This document shows, piece by piece, positions 55,710-64,000 of a stretch of 64,000 nt of DNA. The stretch's first letter is position 1. Every line of letters begins with the position of its first letter. This stretch comes from Bacillus massiliglaciei. GTDB taxonomy: Bacteria > Bacillota > Bacilli > Bacillales > DSM-1321. Location of the stretch: positions 124,001 to 188,000 of the forward strand of contig NZ_LT622359.1 in the NCBI RefSeq assembly GCF_900098925.1. Direction: 5' to 3'. The translations under genes were made by a program, and so were the position numbers. The notes under the pieces were generated by a model that was not told the DNA's origin, did no database searches, and saw nothing but the letters and a program-made list of their open reading frames with translations.

Positions 55710-57191
55710 ATGCGAATTACGATGAAAAACATCTTCAAAGCGTTTGGAACCAATCAAGTTTTGACAGGTGTGGACTTTGAACTGGAAGAGGGGGAAGTTC
55801 ACGCCCTTATGGGGGAAAATGGAGCAGGCAAGTCGACGATGATGAATGTGCTGACAGGTCTCCATCCAAAAGATAAAGGCTCCATTCTGATTAATGGCAC
55901 GGAAACCTCTTTTAACAATCCGAAGGAAGCGGAGCAACATGGAATTACCTTCATTCATCAAGAACTGAATATTTGGCCGGATATGACTGTCTTGGATAAT
56001 CTATTTATCGGGAAGGAATTAAAAACGGCTTTTGGTTTAGTCAATACGAAAGAAATGAAAGCGCTAGCAAAAAAGCAGTTTGCCCGATTGGGAGTTTCAA
56101 TTCCCTTAGATAAAGAGGCGGGAAGCTGTTCGGTCGGTGAACAGCAAATGATCGAGATTGCTAAAGCTCTGATGACAGAAGCCAAAGTGATCATCATGGA
56201 TGAACCGACAGCTGCTTTGACGGAAAGAGAAATCGGCAAGCTCTTTGAGGTGATTTCTTCTCTGAAAAAAGAGGGTGTATCCATTGTCTATATTTCTCAC
56301 CGGATGGAAGAGATTTTTACGATATGCGACCGCATTACGGTCATGCGGGATGGAAAAACGGTAGATACGAAGGAGATTAAAGAAACTACTTTTGATGAAG
56401 TCGTAAAGAAAATGGTCGGAAGAGAGTTAACCGATCGTTTTCCGCAGCGGGAACCAAAGCTGGGTGAGACCATGCTCCAAGTAAAGGATCTCACAAAGAA
56501 TGGGGTCTTTCGGGAGGTCAGCTTCTCTGTCAGAGCCGGAGAAATTGTCGGCATATCCGGATTAATGGGAGCCGGACGGACGGAAATCATGCGCGCCATT
56601 TTTGGTCTGGATTCCACTGACAGCGGAGAAATTTGGCTGGATGGCAAAAAAGTCTCCATTTCCTCTCCTGCTCGGGCTGTGGAGTCAGGCATCGGGTTTA
56701 TTACGGAAAATCGTAAGGAAGAGGGGTTGATCCTGGACTTTTCGATAAAAGACAATATGGTCCTGCCGACTCTCTTCAGCTTTGCACCGAAAGGTATTAT
56801 TAATGAAAAAACGGAGTTGGATTTCGTTGAGATGCTAATTAGGCGTTTAACAGTTAAAACCGAATCAGCAGAGACAGCCGTCGGAAATCTTTCTGGCGGG
56901 AACCAGCAGAAAGTGGTCATTGCCAAATGGGTGGGCATCGGTCCCAAGGTACTGATTTTAGATGAACCGACAAGAGGGGTGGATGTCGGTGCGAAAAGAG
57001 AGATTTATCAACTGATGAATGAATTGACAGATCGCGGGGTGGCGATCATTATGGTGTCTTCAGAGCTGCCGGAAGTACTAGGGATGAGCGACCGAATCCT
57101 TGTGGTGCATGAAGGGAAAATCACGGGCGAATTAATAAAAGAAGAAGCAACCCAGGAAAAAATAATGACATTAGCAACAGGAGGTATGTGA
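55710..57191 (+). CDS. rbsA: Ribose ABC transporter ATPase RbsA
   Basis: This 493-residue protein has two fused ATPase domains. The first has Walker [12 protein letters not shown] and signature [15 protein letters not shown]; the second has the degenerate Walker [13 protein letters not shown] and signature [14 protein letters not shown], as is normal for RbsA. It energises ribose uptake with RbsC and RbsB. Confidence 0.95.
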   Translation: MRITMKNIFKAFGTNQVLTGVDFELEEGEVHALMGENGAGKSTMMNVLTGLHPKDKGSILINGTETSFNNPKEAEQHGITFIHQELNIWPDMTVLDNLFIGKELKTAFGLVNTKEMKALAKKQFARLGVSIPLDKEAGSCSVGEQQMIEIAKALMTEAKVIIMDEPTAALTEREIGKLFEVISSLKKEGVSIVYISHRMEEIFTICDRITVMRDGKTVDTKEIKETTFDEVVKKMVGRELTDRFPQREPKLGETMLQVKDLTKNGVFREVSFSVRAGEIVGISGLMGAGRTEIMRAIFGLDSTDSGEIWLDGKKVSISSPARAVESGIGFITENRKEEGLILDFSIKDNMVLPTLFSFAPKGIINEKTELDFVEMLIRRLTVKTESAETAVGNLSGGNQQKVVIAKWVGIGPKVLILDEPTRGVDVGAKREIYQLMNELTDRGVAIIMVSSELPEVLGMSDRILVVHEGKITGELIKEEATQEKIMTLATGGM

Positions 57192-57192
57192 G

Positions 57193-58164
57193 ATGAAAGC
57201 AGCAAATGAAGGGGTATCGGCTGGCAAGTCTGCGATGTTTAGTTCCGTAACGCAGAAAATGGGCCCGTTACTTGGGTTAATTATCTTATTTATTATCGTT
57301 TCTATCTTGAATCCAAGCTTTTTAGAACCATTGAATATTCTAAATCTGCTGAGGCAGGTATCAATCAATGCCCTCATTGCTTTTGGCATGACATTTGTTA
57401 TCTTAACAGGCGGAATTGACTTATCGGTTGGCGCTATTCTTGCCTTATCGAGTGCCTTGACTGCCGGCATGATTGTTTCTGGGATGGATCCGATCCTTGC
57501 CATTATTATTGGCTGCCTTCTTGGCGGAGTAATGGGAGTGATCAATGGACTGCTGATCACGAAAGGAAAAATGGCTCCATTTATTGCAACATTGGCTACC
57601 ATGACCTTGTTCAGGGGGCTCACCCTTGTCTACACAGACGGGAACCCAATCACCGGTCTAGGGGATAATCGGTTATTCCAGCTGTTCGGCAGAGGATATT
57701 TCCTTGGAATTCCTGTACCGGCTATTACGATGCTGATCACGTTTGTCATTTTATATATCATTCTTCAAAAAACACCATTTGGACGAAAGACTTATGCAAT
57801 CGGCGGGAATGAGAAGGCCGCATTGATTTCAGGAATTAAAGTCCCGAAAGTGAAAATTATGATTTACGGTCTCTCTGGATTGCTGGCTGCCCTGGCTGGG
57901 GCAATCCTGACTTCACGTTTGAATTCAGCGCAGCCGACAGCCGGAACATCTTATGAGCTGGATGCCATCGCAGCCGTTGTATTAGGCGGAACAAGTCTGT
58001 CAGGAGGAAAGGGCTTAATTGTTGGAACCTTGATAGGCGCCTTGATTATCGGAACCTTAAATAACGGACTGAATCTCCTTGGGGTTTCTTCCTTTTATCA
58101 AATGGTGGTCAAAGGGATTGTCATTATCATTGCTGTATTGCTGGACCGTAAGAAATCGGCGTAA
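57193..58164 (+). CDS. rbsC: Ribose ABC transporter permease RbsC
   Basis: This 323-residue permease has eight to ten transmembrane helices; the loop GGNEKAALISGIKVPKVK is the ATPase-contact region and GIDLSVGAILALSSALTAG is a family landmark. It starts one base after rbsA. Confidence 0.95.
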   Translation: MKAANEGVSAGKSAMFSSVTQKMGPLLGLIILFIIVSILNPSFLEPLNILNLLRQVSINALIAFGMTFVILTGGIDLSVGAILALSSALTAGMIVSGMDPILAIIIGCLLGGVMGVINGLLITKGKMAPFIATLATMTLFRGLTLVYTDGNPITGLGDNRLFQLFGRGYFLGIPVPAITMLITFVILYIILQKTPFGRKTYAIGGNEKAALISGIKVPKVKIMIYGLSGLLAALAGAILTSRLNSAQPTAGTSYELDAIAAVVLGGTSLSGGKGLIVGTLIGALIIGTLNNGLNLLGVSSFYQMVVKGIVIIIAVLLDRKKSA

Positions 58165-58181
58165 GTCAGGAGGGATCTTAT

Positions 58182-59102
58182 ATGAAAAAACTAACCGCAA
58201 TCCTTATATCACTAACACTTTTACTTTTAAGTGCCTGCTCCATGGAACCCCCGGGATGGGCAAAGCCAGATAAAAAAGAGACTGTAAAAGATATCAAAAT
58301 TGGATTATCTGTTTCTACGCTGAATAACCCATTTTTCGTTTCTTTAAAGGATGGAGTGGTTCAAGAGGCCAAGAAACAGGGCATGTCAGTGAAAGTAGTC
58401 GATGCCCAAAACGACTCGGCTAAACAAATTAACGATGTGGAAGACTTAATTCAGCAGGGAGTCGATCTCTTGCTGATCAACCCAACGGATTCTTCAGCGA
58501 TTTCATCAGCTGTTCAATCAGCGAACAGCATTGGAATTCCGGTTATTACGCTGGATCGTTCAGCAGATAAAGGAAAAGTAGAAGCACTGGTGGCCTCCGA
58601 TAATGTAAAAGGCGGAGAAATGGCTGCGGAATATATAGTGAAACAGATCGGCGAAAATGCCCAGGTGGCGGAACTGGAAGGGGTTCCGGGTGCTTCGGCA
58701 ACTCGTGAAAGAGGAAAAGGATTCCATAATATCGCGGATTCAAAGCTAAAGGTAACCGCCAAGCAATCAGCAGACTTTGACCGGACAAAAGGGTTAACAG
58801 TTATGGAGAATATCATCCAGGCAAAGCCTGATATTCAAGCTGTATTTGCGCATAATGATGAAATGGCCCTGGGAGCCATTGAGGCGATCAATAGTTCAGG
58901 GAAAGACATCATGGTTATCGGTTTTGACGGCAACGATGATGCCTTGAAAGCCATCGAGGCGGGAAATCTGGATGCAACGGTCGCCCAGCAGCCGCAATTA
59001 ATCGGCAAACTTGCCGTGGATGCAGGCCGGGATGTAATACAAGGAAAGAAAGTTGAAAAAAATATCGCTGCACCGCTAAAGCTGGTGACTAAGGAAGAGT
59101 AA
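58182..59102 (+). CDS. rbsB: Ribose-binding lipoprotein RbsB
   Basis: This 306-residue type I periplasmic-binding-fold lipoprotein has lipobox LLLSAC and the Bacillus RbsB signature SMEPPGWAKP directly after it. Sugar-binding segments include LSTLNNPFF-like VSTLNNPFFVSLKDG, ITLDRSADKG and FAHNDEMALGAIEA. It delivers ribose to RbsC. A strong terminator follows. Confidence 0.95.
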   Translation: MKKLTAILISLTLLLLSACSMEPPGWAKPDKKETVKDIKIGLSVSTLNNPFFVSLKDGVVQEAKKQGMSVKVVDAQNDSAKQINDVEDLIQQGVDLLLINPTDSSAISSAVQSANSIGIPVITLDRSADKGKVEALVASDNVKGGEMAAEYIVKQIGENAQVAELEGVPGASATRERGKGFHNIADSKLKVTAKQSADFDRTKGLTVMENIIQAKPDIQAVFAHNDEMALGAIEAINSSGKDIMVIGFDGNDDALKAIEAGNLDATVAQQPQLIGKLAVDAGRDVIQGKKVEKNIAAPLKLVTKEE

Positions 59103-59109
59103 GAGGAAT

Positions 59110-59147
59110 AGAGGTTCGGAATGATTCATCATTCTGAACCTCTTTTT
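59110..59147 (+). terminator. Terminator of the rbs operon
   Basis: AGAGGTTC.GAATG and CATTC.GAACCTCT pair around ATTCAT, followed by TTTTT. Confidence 0.88.
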
Positions 59148-59307
59148 AGTTTGCAGGGAAACATATAAAATATCGAGACCTGACTAAGTACCAGAAAATA
59201 AATCCACTGTGCAATTAAATCTATTAATCTCTTTACTTTTAGTAAATAAAAGAAAACAAAAGGAACGATTGAGAAAGAAAAATATACTTTTTATATACGA
59301 AACGAAA

Positions 59308-59336
59308 AAATCATGTAAGATTTTCTTACATGATTT
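59308..59336 (+). repeat. Perfect 13-bp hairpin before the second peptide operon
   Basis: AAATCATGTAAGA (59308-59320) and TCTTACATGATTT (59324-59336) pair perfectly around three T residues, about 100 nt before the solute-binding gene. It has no long T-tract. It may be an operator, an attenuator or a second terminator. Confidence 0.5.
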
Positions 59337-59439
59337 GTTTGTTATAAAGAAGAGGCTGATATACTTTTATAAAGTTTGAAAATTCAACCAATTTCTACAT
59401 TTTTAATATCGGTAGAAAAAATATTTGGGGGGAAATGGG

Positions 59440-60972
59440 ATGACAAAAATGAGAAAAGGTATTGGTTTGATGGTTGTAGTGGTTGCCCTGCTCTTATCGG
59501 CTTGCAATGGAGGAAGCAAAAGCAGTACTGCAAGTTCATCAGGAACGGGAAGCGGGGAGATTAACATATCCTTGAGTGCGGATCCTCCCAACCTTGACCC
59601 AGCACGGTCGAGTGCACTGGTTGACAGGCAGGTTCAAAACAGCATTTTCGACAAGCTTTTTGATTTGGACCCTAAAGGCAACATCGTTCCCCTGCTGGTT
59701 GATAAATATGAAGTGACTGAAGATGGAAAAGAGTATACCTTCCATTTAAAAAAAGATATTAAATTCCAAGACGGGACAGATTTTAATGCCGAGGCGGTGA
59801 AGTTTAATCTGGACCGTTATCGTGCAGAAGGGACTAACCGAACAAGCGAATTACAATTTGTTCAAGATGTTGAAGCGGTGGACCCACTAACGGTCAAAGT
59901 AAAACTGAGTAAAACGTTTTCCCCGTTCTTATCCATCCTTACTGATCGTTCCGGTATGATGGGGTCGCCGGCAGCGATTGAAAAAGAAGGAGATCAATTT
60001 GGCAACAATCCTGTCGGGACGGGTCCATTCGTTTTTGAAGAGCATGTAAAGGGGGATCATGTCTCATTGGTGAAAAACAAAGAGTATTGGAATGGCGAGC
60101 CGAAACTGGATAAGGTCACTTTCAAAATATTTACAAACGGTACTTCTGCAGTACAAAACTTGAAAACAGGAAAGCTTGACTTTATTGATGCTGTTCCAAT
60201 TAAGGAAGCAAAAGCTTTGGAGAATGATCCAAACTTTTCGTTGATTGCCAAGTCGAGTATGGCCTACAGGGGCTTTTATCTAAATACGACAAAAGCGCCT
60301 TTGGATAATAAATATTTGCGTGAGGCTGTGGCTGAGGCGGTAGACCGAAAGGCTATTGCGAAGGTGGCATTCGATAATTATGCTGAGCCAAATAATTCTC
60401 CTTTTTATCCTGGGAATTTAGCGTATGGCGATTCTGGTGAATTTAATCAGCCTGATACAAAAAAAGTGAAAGAACTGCTTAAAAAGGGAGGAAAACCAAA
60501 CGGCTTCTCTTTCACAATGCAAATTGATACATCACCTGCTTCCGAAACAGTCGGCTCTGTCGTTCAAAGTATGCTTGAGAAGCAGGGAATTAAAGTGAAC
60601 CTTGAAAAAGTTGAGTTTGGAACATTGCTTGATAATGCTGATAAAGGGAACTTTGAGGGCTTGATGAATGGATGGTCAGGAAGACCAGATCCCGACCAAA
60701 GCTTTTATGCCTTCGTAGTAACAGGTCAGAGCAATAACTATTCAAGGATTTCCAATAAAGAATTAGATCAGCTGGCGGAGGATGCAAGGACAGAAATTGA
60801 TCCTGAAAAACGAAAACAGCTTTACGATCAGGCAATGGAAATCGTACATGATGAAGCTGGTTATGTGTATCTTTACAGTGATTTCAATCGCTTCGGCTTA
60901 TCGAAAAAAATTAAAGGATTCGTTTATAATTCAGATGGCATTATTCGAACTGCTGATTTAAGCAAGCAGTAA
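59440..60972 (+). CDS. Peptide/glutathione-type ABC solute-binding lipoprotein
   Basis: This SBP_bac_5 lipoprotein of about 510 residues has lipobox LLLSAC followed by a Ser/Gly linker. Landmarks are LSADPPNLDPARSSALVDRQ, YTFHLKKDIKFQDGTDFNAE and NPVGTGPFVFEEH. It resembles GsiB/DppA-type receptors for small peptides or glutathione; the ligand is not determined. A purine-rich GGGGGGAAA (59427-59435) selects ATG 59440. It heads an operon with two permeases and two ATPases. Confidence 0.9.
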   Translation: MTKMRKGIGLMVVVVALLLSACNGGSKSSTASSSGTGSGEINISLSADPPNLDPARSSALVDRQVQNSIFDKLFDLDPKGNIVPLLVDKYEVTEDGKEYTFHLKKDIKFQDGTDFNAEAVKFNLDRYRAEGTNRTSELQFVQDVEAVDPLTVKVKLSKTFSPFLSILTDRSGMMGSPAAIEKEGDQFGNNPVGTGPFVFEEHVKGDHVSLVKNKEYWNGEPKLDKVTFKIFTNGTSAVQNLKTGKLDFIDAVPIKEAKALENDPNFSLIAKSSMAYRGFYLNTTKAPLDNKYLREAVAEAVDRKAIAKVAFDNYAEPNNSPFYPGNLAYGDSGEFNQPDTKKVKELLKKGGKPNGFSFTMQIDTSPASETVGSVVQSMLEKQGIKVNLEKVEFGTLLDNADKGNFEGLMNGWSGRPDPDQSFYAFVVTGQSNNYSRISNKELDQLAEDARTEIDPEKRKQLYDQAMEIVHDEAGYVYLYSDFNRFGLSKKIKGFVYNSDGIIRTADLSKQ

Positions 60973-61068
60973 TAAAGGAATGAAAATGGGCTGCGGTGTT
61001 TCTGGAAAAAGACGAGGCGCGGCAGCAGCCGGTTTAAAAAAACAGTCAATAAAAGAGAGGGGCCTGTC

Positions 61069-62025
61069 ATGAAATTTTTTGTAAGAAGATTATTATTAAC
61101 GATTCCAATTCTCTTTCTTGTATCAATTATGACATTCTCTCTCATTCATTTAATTCCGGGTGATCCTGCCCGAATGATCTTGGGGGAGGATGCTACTGCA
61201 GAGGCTTACCAGCAGCTAAGACATGAACTTGGATTGGATCAGCCAATTATTGTGCAGTATTTTACGTGGATGGGAAATGTTCTGCAGGGAGACTTGGGAA
61301 TGTCCATTACAGATCAAGTGCCAGTGATAGACTTAATTTTTCAACGGTTAGGGCCAACGATTGAATTGACAATCGGCACATTTATAGTGGCTTTGCTGAT
61401 CGCTTTTCCGGCGGGTATTCTGTCAGCTGTTAAGAGAGGAACAGTGCTTGACTATACGAGTACTTTTACAGCTTTGGGCGGAATGAGCCTTCCGAACTTT
61501 TGGTTTGCCATGATGGCTATTATCTTCTTTTCTGTACAGTTGGGATGGTTTCCTTCCTCCGGGTATGTCTCTTTTTTCGAAAATCCGGCACAGAATCTAT
61601 TAGCAATGGTACTGCCATGCCTCACAACCGGTTTGCGTGAGGCTGGGGTCATTATGAGAATGCTACGTTCAACCTTGCTGGAAGTTGTGAATATGGACTT
61701 TGTGCGTACTGCCCGGGCGAAGGGGTTAAATGAGACGGCGACAATTTTGGGCCATGTGCTGAGGAATGCTATGATTCCTGTCATCACTACGTCCGGGATT
61801 ATGATTGCTGGCTTGCTCGGCGGGCTTGTTGTGACGGAATCAGTTTTTTCCATTCCGGGTTTTGGGCGCCTGATTATTGAGTCGGTATTTAAAAGAGACT
61901 ACGTCACAGTCCAAGGAGCCATTTTATTTACAGCTCTTCTGGTAGTATTGGTCAATCTCGCAGTTGATCTACTGTATGCCATAGTGGATCCTAGAATAAA
62001 AGCAGGGCAGGTGGCGGCTAAATGA
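61069..62025 (+). CDS. ABC transporter permease (OppB/GsiC type)
   Basis: This 318-residue permease has six transmembrane helices, N-terminal FFVRRLLLTIPILFLVSI, LIPGDPARMILGEDAT and the EAA loop RTARAKGLNETATILGHVLR. GAGAGGGGCCTGTC precedes the ATG. It overlaps the next permease by 4 nt. Confidence 0.92.
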   Translation: MKFFVRRLLLTIPILFLVSIMTFSLIHLIPGDPARMILGEDATAEAYQQLRHELGLDQPIIVQYFTWMGNVLQGDLGMSITDQVPVIDLIFQRLGPTIELTIGTFIVALLIAFPAGILSAVKRGTVLDYTSTFTALGGMSLPNFWFAMMAIIFFSVQLGWFPSSGYVSFFENPAQNLLAMVLPCLTTGLREAGVIMRMLRSTLLEVVNMDFVRTARAKGLNETATILGHVLRNAMIPVITTSGIMIAGLLGGLVVTESVFSIPGFGRLIIESVFKRDYVTVQGAILFTALLVVLVNLAVDLLYAIVDPRIKAGQVAAK

Positions 62026-62852
62026 AGGCATTTAAAAAGTTTATGAGAACCGGCTTCGGCCCTGCAGGCGGAATGGTCATTTTGGCACTGATTATTGTAG
62101 CGGTTTTTGCCAAAGAAATTGCCCCGTTTAATCAAAATTTGCAGAATTACGACAGTATACTGCTCCCTCCCAGCTCTGTACATCTTTTTGGGACAGATGA
62201 TTTAGGAAGGGACATTTTTTCTCGAGTTATTTATGGAGCCCAAATATCAATTAAGGCAGCCTTTGTTGCTGTTGGAATCGCAGTTGCAATTGGGGTGCCA
62301 ATTGGTCTTTTAGCCGGATATTTTGGTGGGTTTTGGGATGAATGGATCGTGATGAGAGCGGTTGATGCAATTCAGGCTTTCCCTTTTTTGATCTTGGCGC
62401 TTGCGATTGCGGCGGTAATGGGGTCTGGTTTTGGAAATGCGATGATCGCGATTGGAATCGGATTTATTCCTTCGTTTATTCGAATTACCCGCGGACAGGT
62501 TATTCAGTTGAAAAATATGGATTATGTCCTTGCCGCAAAGGCGACTGGAGTAAAGGATCTTTATATTATTTTTAGCCATATTCTGCCGAATGCCTTAAAT
62601 CCAATTTTAATCCAAACAACGCTGGCAATGGCTTCAAGCGTGCTGGCAGAAGCAACTTTATCTTATTTGGGCATTGGTGTCCAGCCTCCGACGCCTTCAT
62701 GGGGCAGTATGCTTAATCAAGCCCAAACTTTATTAACAAGCGCTCCGTATGTAGCGTTGTTCCCGGGAATTGCTATTTTCATAGTGGTCTTAGGATTTAA
62801 TTTATTCGGAGACGGGCTGCAGCAGGCGTTGGATCCTCGAATTAAAAAATAA
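62022..62852 (+). CDS. ABC transporter permease (OppC/GsiD type)
   Basis: This 276-residue partner permease is short at the N-terminus. The family motif GTDDLGRDIFSRVIYGAQIS and EAA loop AAKATGVKDLYIIFSHILPN are present. It forms the membrane channel with the preceding permease. Confidence 0.92.
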   Translation: MKAFKKFMRTGFGPAGGMVILALIIVAVFAKEIAPFNQNLQNYDSILLPPSSVHLFGTDDLGRDIFSRVIYGAQISIKAAFVAVGIAVAIGVPIGLLAGYFGGFWDEWIVMRAVDAIQAFPFLILALAIAAVMGSGFGNAMIAIGIGFIPSFIRITRGQVIQLKNMDYVLAAKATGVKDLYIIFSHILPNALNPILIQTTLAMASSVLAEATLSYLGIGVQPPTPSWGSMLNQAQTLLTSAPYVALFPGIAIFIVVLGFNLFGDGLQQALDPRIKK

Positions 62853-62879
62853 TGAATGGCAGGGAGAGGGGGAACGGCT

Positions 62880-63887
62880 TTGGAAACTATTTTAGAAGTA
62901 GAAAATTTGAAAACAAAATTCAAAACGGAAAATGGCATTATTGCAGTTGTAGACGGTGTTGATTTTCATGTTAAGGCAGGAGAGACACTGGGGATTGTTG
63001 GAGAATCGGGGTGCGGTAAAAGTGTAACTAGCCTGTCAATCATGAGACTTTTGCCGGGAAATAGCCAGAATGATGGAACGATCAGGTTTAAAGGGAAAGA
63101 CCTTCTTTCCCTTTCCGATAAAGAAATGCAAAAGGTAAGAGGGAATGAGATCGGAATGATTTTTCAAGAGCCGATGACCTCTCTGAACCCTTTGCATACA
63201 ATTGGCAAACAAATTGAGGAGCCGATTAAAAAGCATACGAAATCATCAAAACATGAATTAAAAGAAAGGGCCATTCAATTATTGAAGGCAGTTGGCATGC
63301 CGAGAGCTGAAGAAATTTATCGTGAGTATCCCCATAACCTGTCGGGTGGAATGAGGCAGCGGGTGATGATTGCGATTGCCATGGCATGCAACCCAAAATT
63401 GATTATTGCTGATGAGCCGACCACTGCTTTGGATGTGACGATTCAGGCCCAAATACTTGAACTGATGAGGGATGTTAAAGAACGAACAGGAACAAGTATC
63501 ATGCTGATTACGCATGATTTAGGAGTGGTTTCCGAAATGTGTGACCGTGTGATTGTAATGTATGCTGGACAAGTAGTGGAAGAAATGATGGTAGAAGAGC
63601 TTTTTGAACATTCTAAGCATCCTTACACTATGGGGCTGATTGAATCCATTCCCGATATCGAGGAAGAAAAAGAATATCTATATACAATTGCCGGTTCTGT
63701 GCCTTTGCCTAATCAAATGCCAGAAGGGTGTCGTTTTGCGCCCAGGTGCCCGGATGCGATGTCTATCTGTGAACAGCAGCAGCCTGATCTTGTAGCTGTT
63801 GGTAAAAAACATAAGTGTCGATGCTGGATTTATCAAGATGTAAAGGAGGATTCCAATGAGCAGCTCCAAGCCTCTTCTCGAAATTAA
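62880..63887 (+). CDS. ABC transporter ATPase (OppD/DppD type)
   Basis: This ATP-binding subunit of about 335 residues has Walker [12 protein letters not shown], signature [13 protein letters not shown], Walker [13 protein letters not shown] and the C-terminal cysteine motif [25 protein letters not shown] at 62863-62873 favours TTG 62880 ([14 protein letters not shown]) over ATG 62856, which overlaps that ribosome site. Confidence 0.9.
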   Translation: METILEVENLKTKFKTENGIIAVVDGVDFHVKAGETLGIVGESGCGKSVTSLSIMRLLPGNSQNDGTIRFKGKDLLSLSDKEMQKVRGNEIGMIFQEPMTSLNPLHTIGKQIEEPIKKHTKSSKHELKERAIQLLKAVGMPRAEEIYREYPHNLSGGMRQRVMIAIAMACNPKLIIADEPTTALDVTIQAQILELMRDVKERTGTSIMLITHDLGVVSEMCDRVIVMYAGQVVEEMMVEELFEHSKHPYTMGLIESIPDIEEEKEYLYTIAGSVPLPNQMPEGCRFAPRCPDAMSICEQQQPDLVAVGKKHKCRCWIYQDVKEDSNEQLQASSRN

Positions 63888-64000
63888 AGGACTGACGAAA
63901 TATTTTCCGATTCGCAGCGGTGTTTTTAATAAAAAGACGGGTGATGTGAAAGCTGTGGATGGCGTGACGTTAACCGTTTATGAAGGAGAAACAGTTGGGA
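63856..64000 (+). CDS. ABC transporter ATPase (OppF/DppF type), 3' partial
   Basis: ATG 63856, behind AAGGAGGA, overlaps the previous gene by 32 nt. The 48 visible codons read [20 protein letters not shown] and continue through KKTGDVKAVDGVTLTVYEGE toward the Walker A, typical of OppF/DppF. The gene runs off the window. Confidence 0.88.
   Translation, partial: MSSSKPLLEIKGLTKYFPIRSGVFNKKTGDVKAVDGVTLTVYEGETVG

Noticed and set aside
59308-59336. T-box leader before the second peptide operon
   Set aside because: No T-box sequence or specifier stem was seen; only a simple perfect hairpin is present.

Overview
The window comes from a low-to-moderate GC Firmicute of the family Bacillaceae. The gene set points there: a YfkM-like stress protein, ahpC-ahpF behind a PerR-like box, ldh behind a Rex-like box, a dpp peptide operon led by a D-aminopeptidase, a BceRSAB-type peptide-antibiotic module, a complete rbsRKDACB operon behind a perfect cre site, an OhrR-type regulator, and a YeeF/YezG-like LXG toxin system. 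Genus cannot be fixed from the sequence alone. No rRNA, tRNA or CRISPR array was seen.

Region 1 (1-4276) holds stress and redox genes: a DJ-1/PfpI protein, an SDR protein lacking the usual catalytic Tyr/Lys, an aldo/keto reductase, an Rrf2 regulator with a palindrome over its promoter, an IDEAL-domain protein and a decayed OsmC-like gene.

Region 2 (about 4560-17430) is the most unusual part. A type VII secretion (LXG) effector operon encodes a DUF4176 protein, two small helical partners, a full-length LXG nuclease toxin and a DUF600/YezG-type immunity protein. It is followed by three more toxin-immunity cassettes whose toxins have lost the secretion N-terminus and start at successively later points of the same linker. 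Their states differ: one has a frameshift near its end and a broken immunity gene, one has a stop codon inside the nuclease motif, and one is reduced to the nuclease tip behind a decayed serine recombinase plus IS110 element. A further DUF1851/Tdi1-like immunity gene, cut by an IS3 element, ends the array. Similar terminator hairpins follow the immunity genes, and two cassette leaders share a palindrome-54 nt-TTAGGCGA arrangement.

Region 3 (17470-26510) has ahpCF on the minus strand, a group II intron with an RT-maturase-HNH protein inserted at the end of a small frameshifted ORF, ldh, an M20 amidohydrolase, and a second IS3 element sitting in the loop of a terminator.

Region 4 (26540-38930) is a peptide-use block: pyroglutamyl peptidase, S9 peptidase and a metal-dependent amidohydrolase on the minus strand; then an Lrp-type regulator, M42 aminopeptidase, DppA and a five-gene dipeptide ABC importer on the plus strand, with a CodY-like box in front of dppA.

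Region 5 (38950-53310) has a BCCT transporter, an unrecognised 223-residue protein, the BceRSAB-like module with a candidate BceR operator, a decayed subtilase next to an M50-like membrane protease, an alpha/beta hydrolase divergent from an OhrR-like regulator, a luciferase-like oxidoreductase, an XRE regulator, a lipoprotein and a decayed lipoprotein.

Region 6 (53360-64000) is the ribose operon followed by a second Opp/Gsi-type peptide ABC operon that runs off the end of the window.
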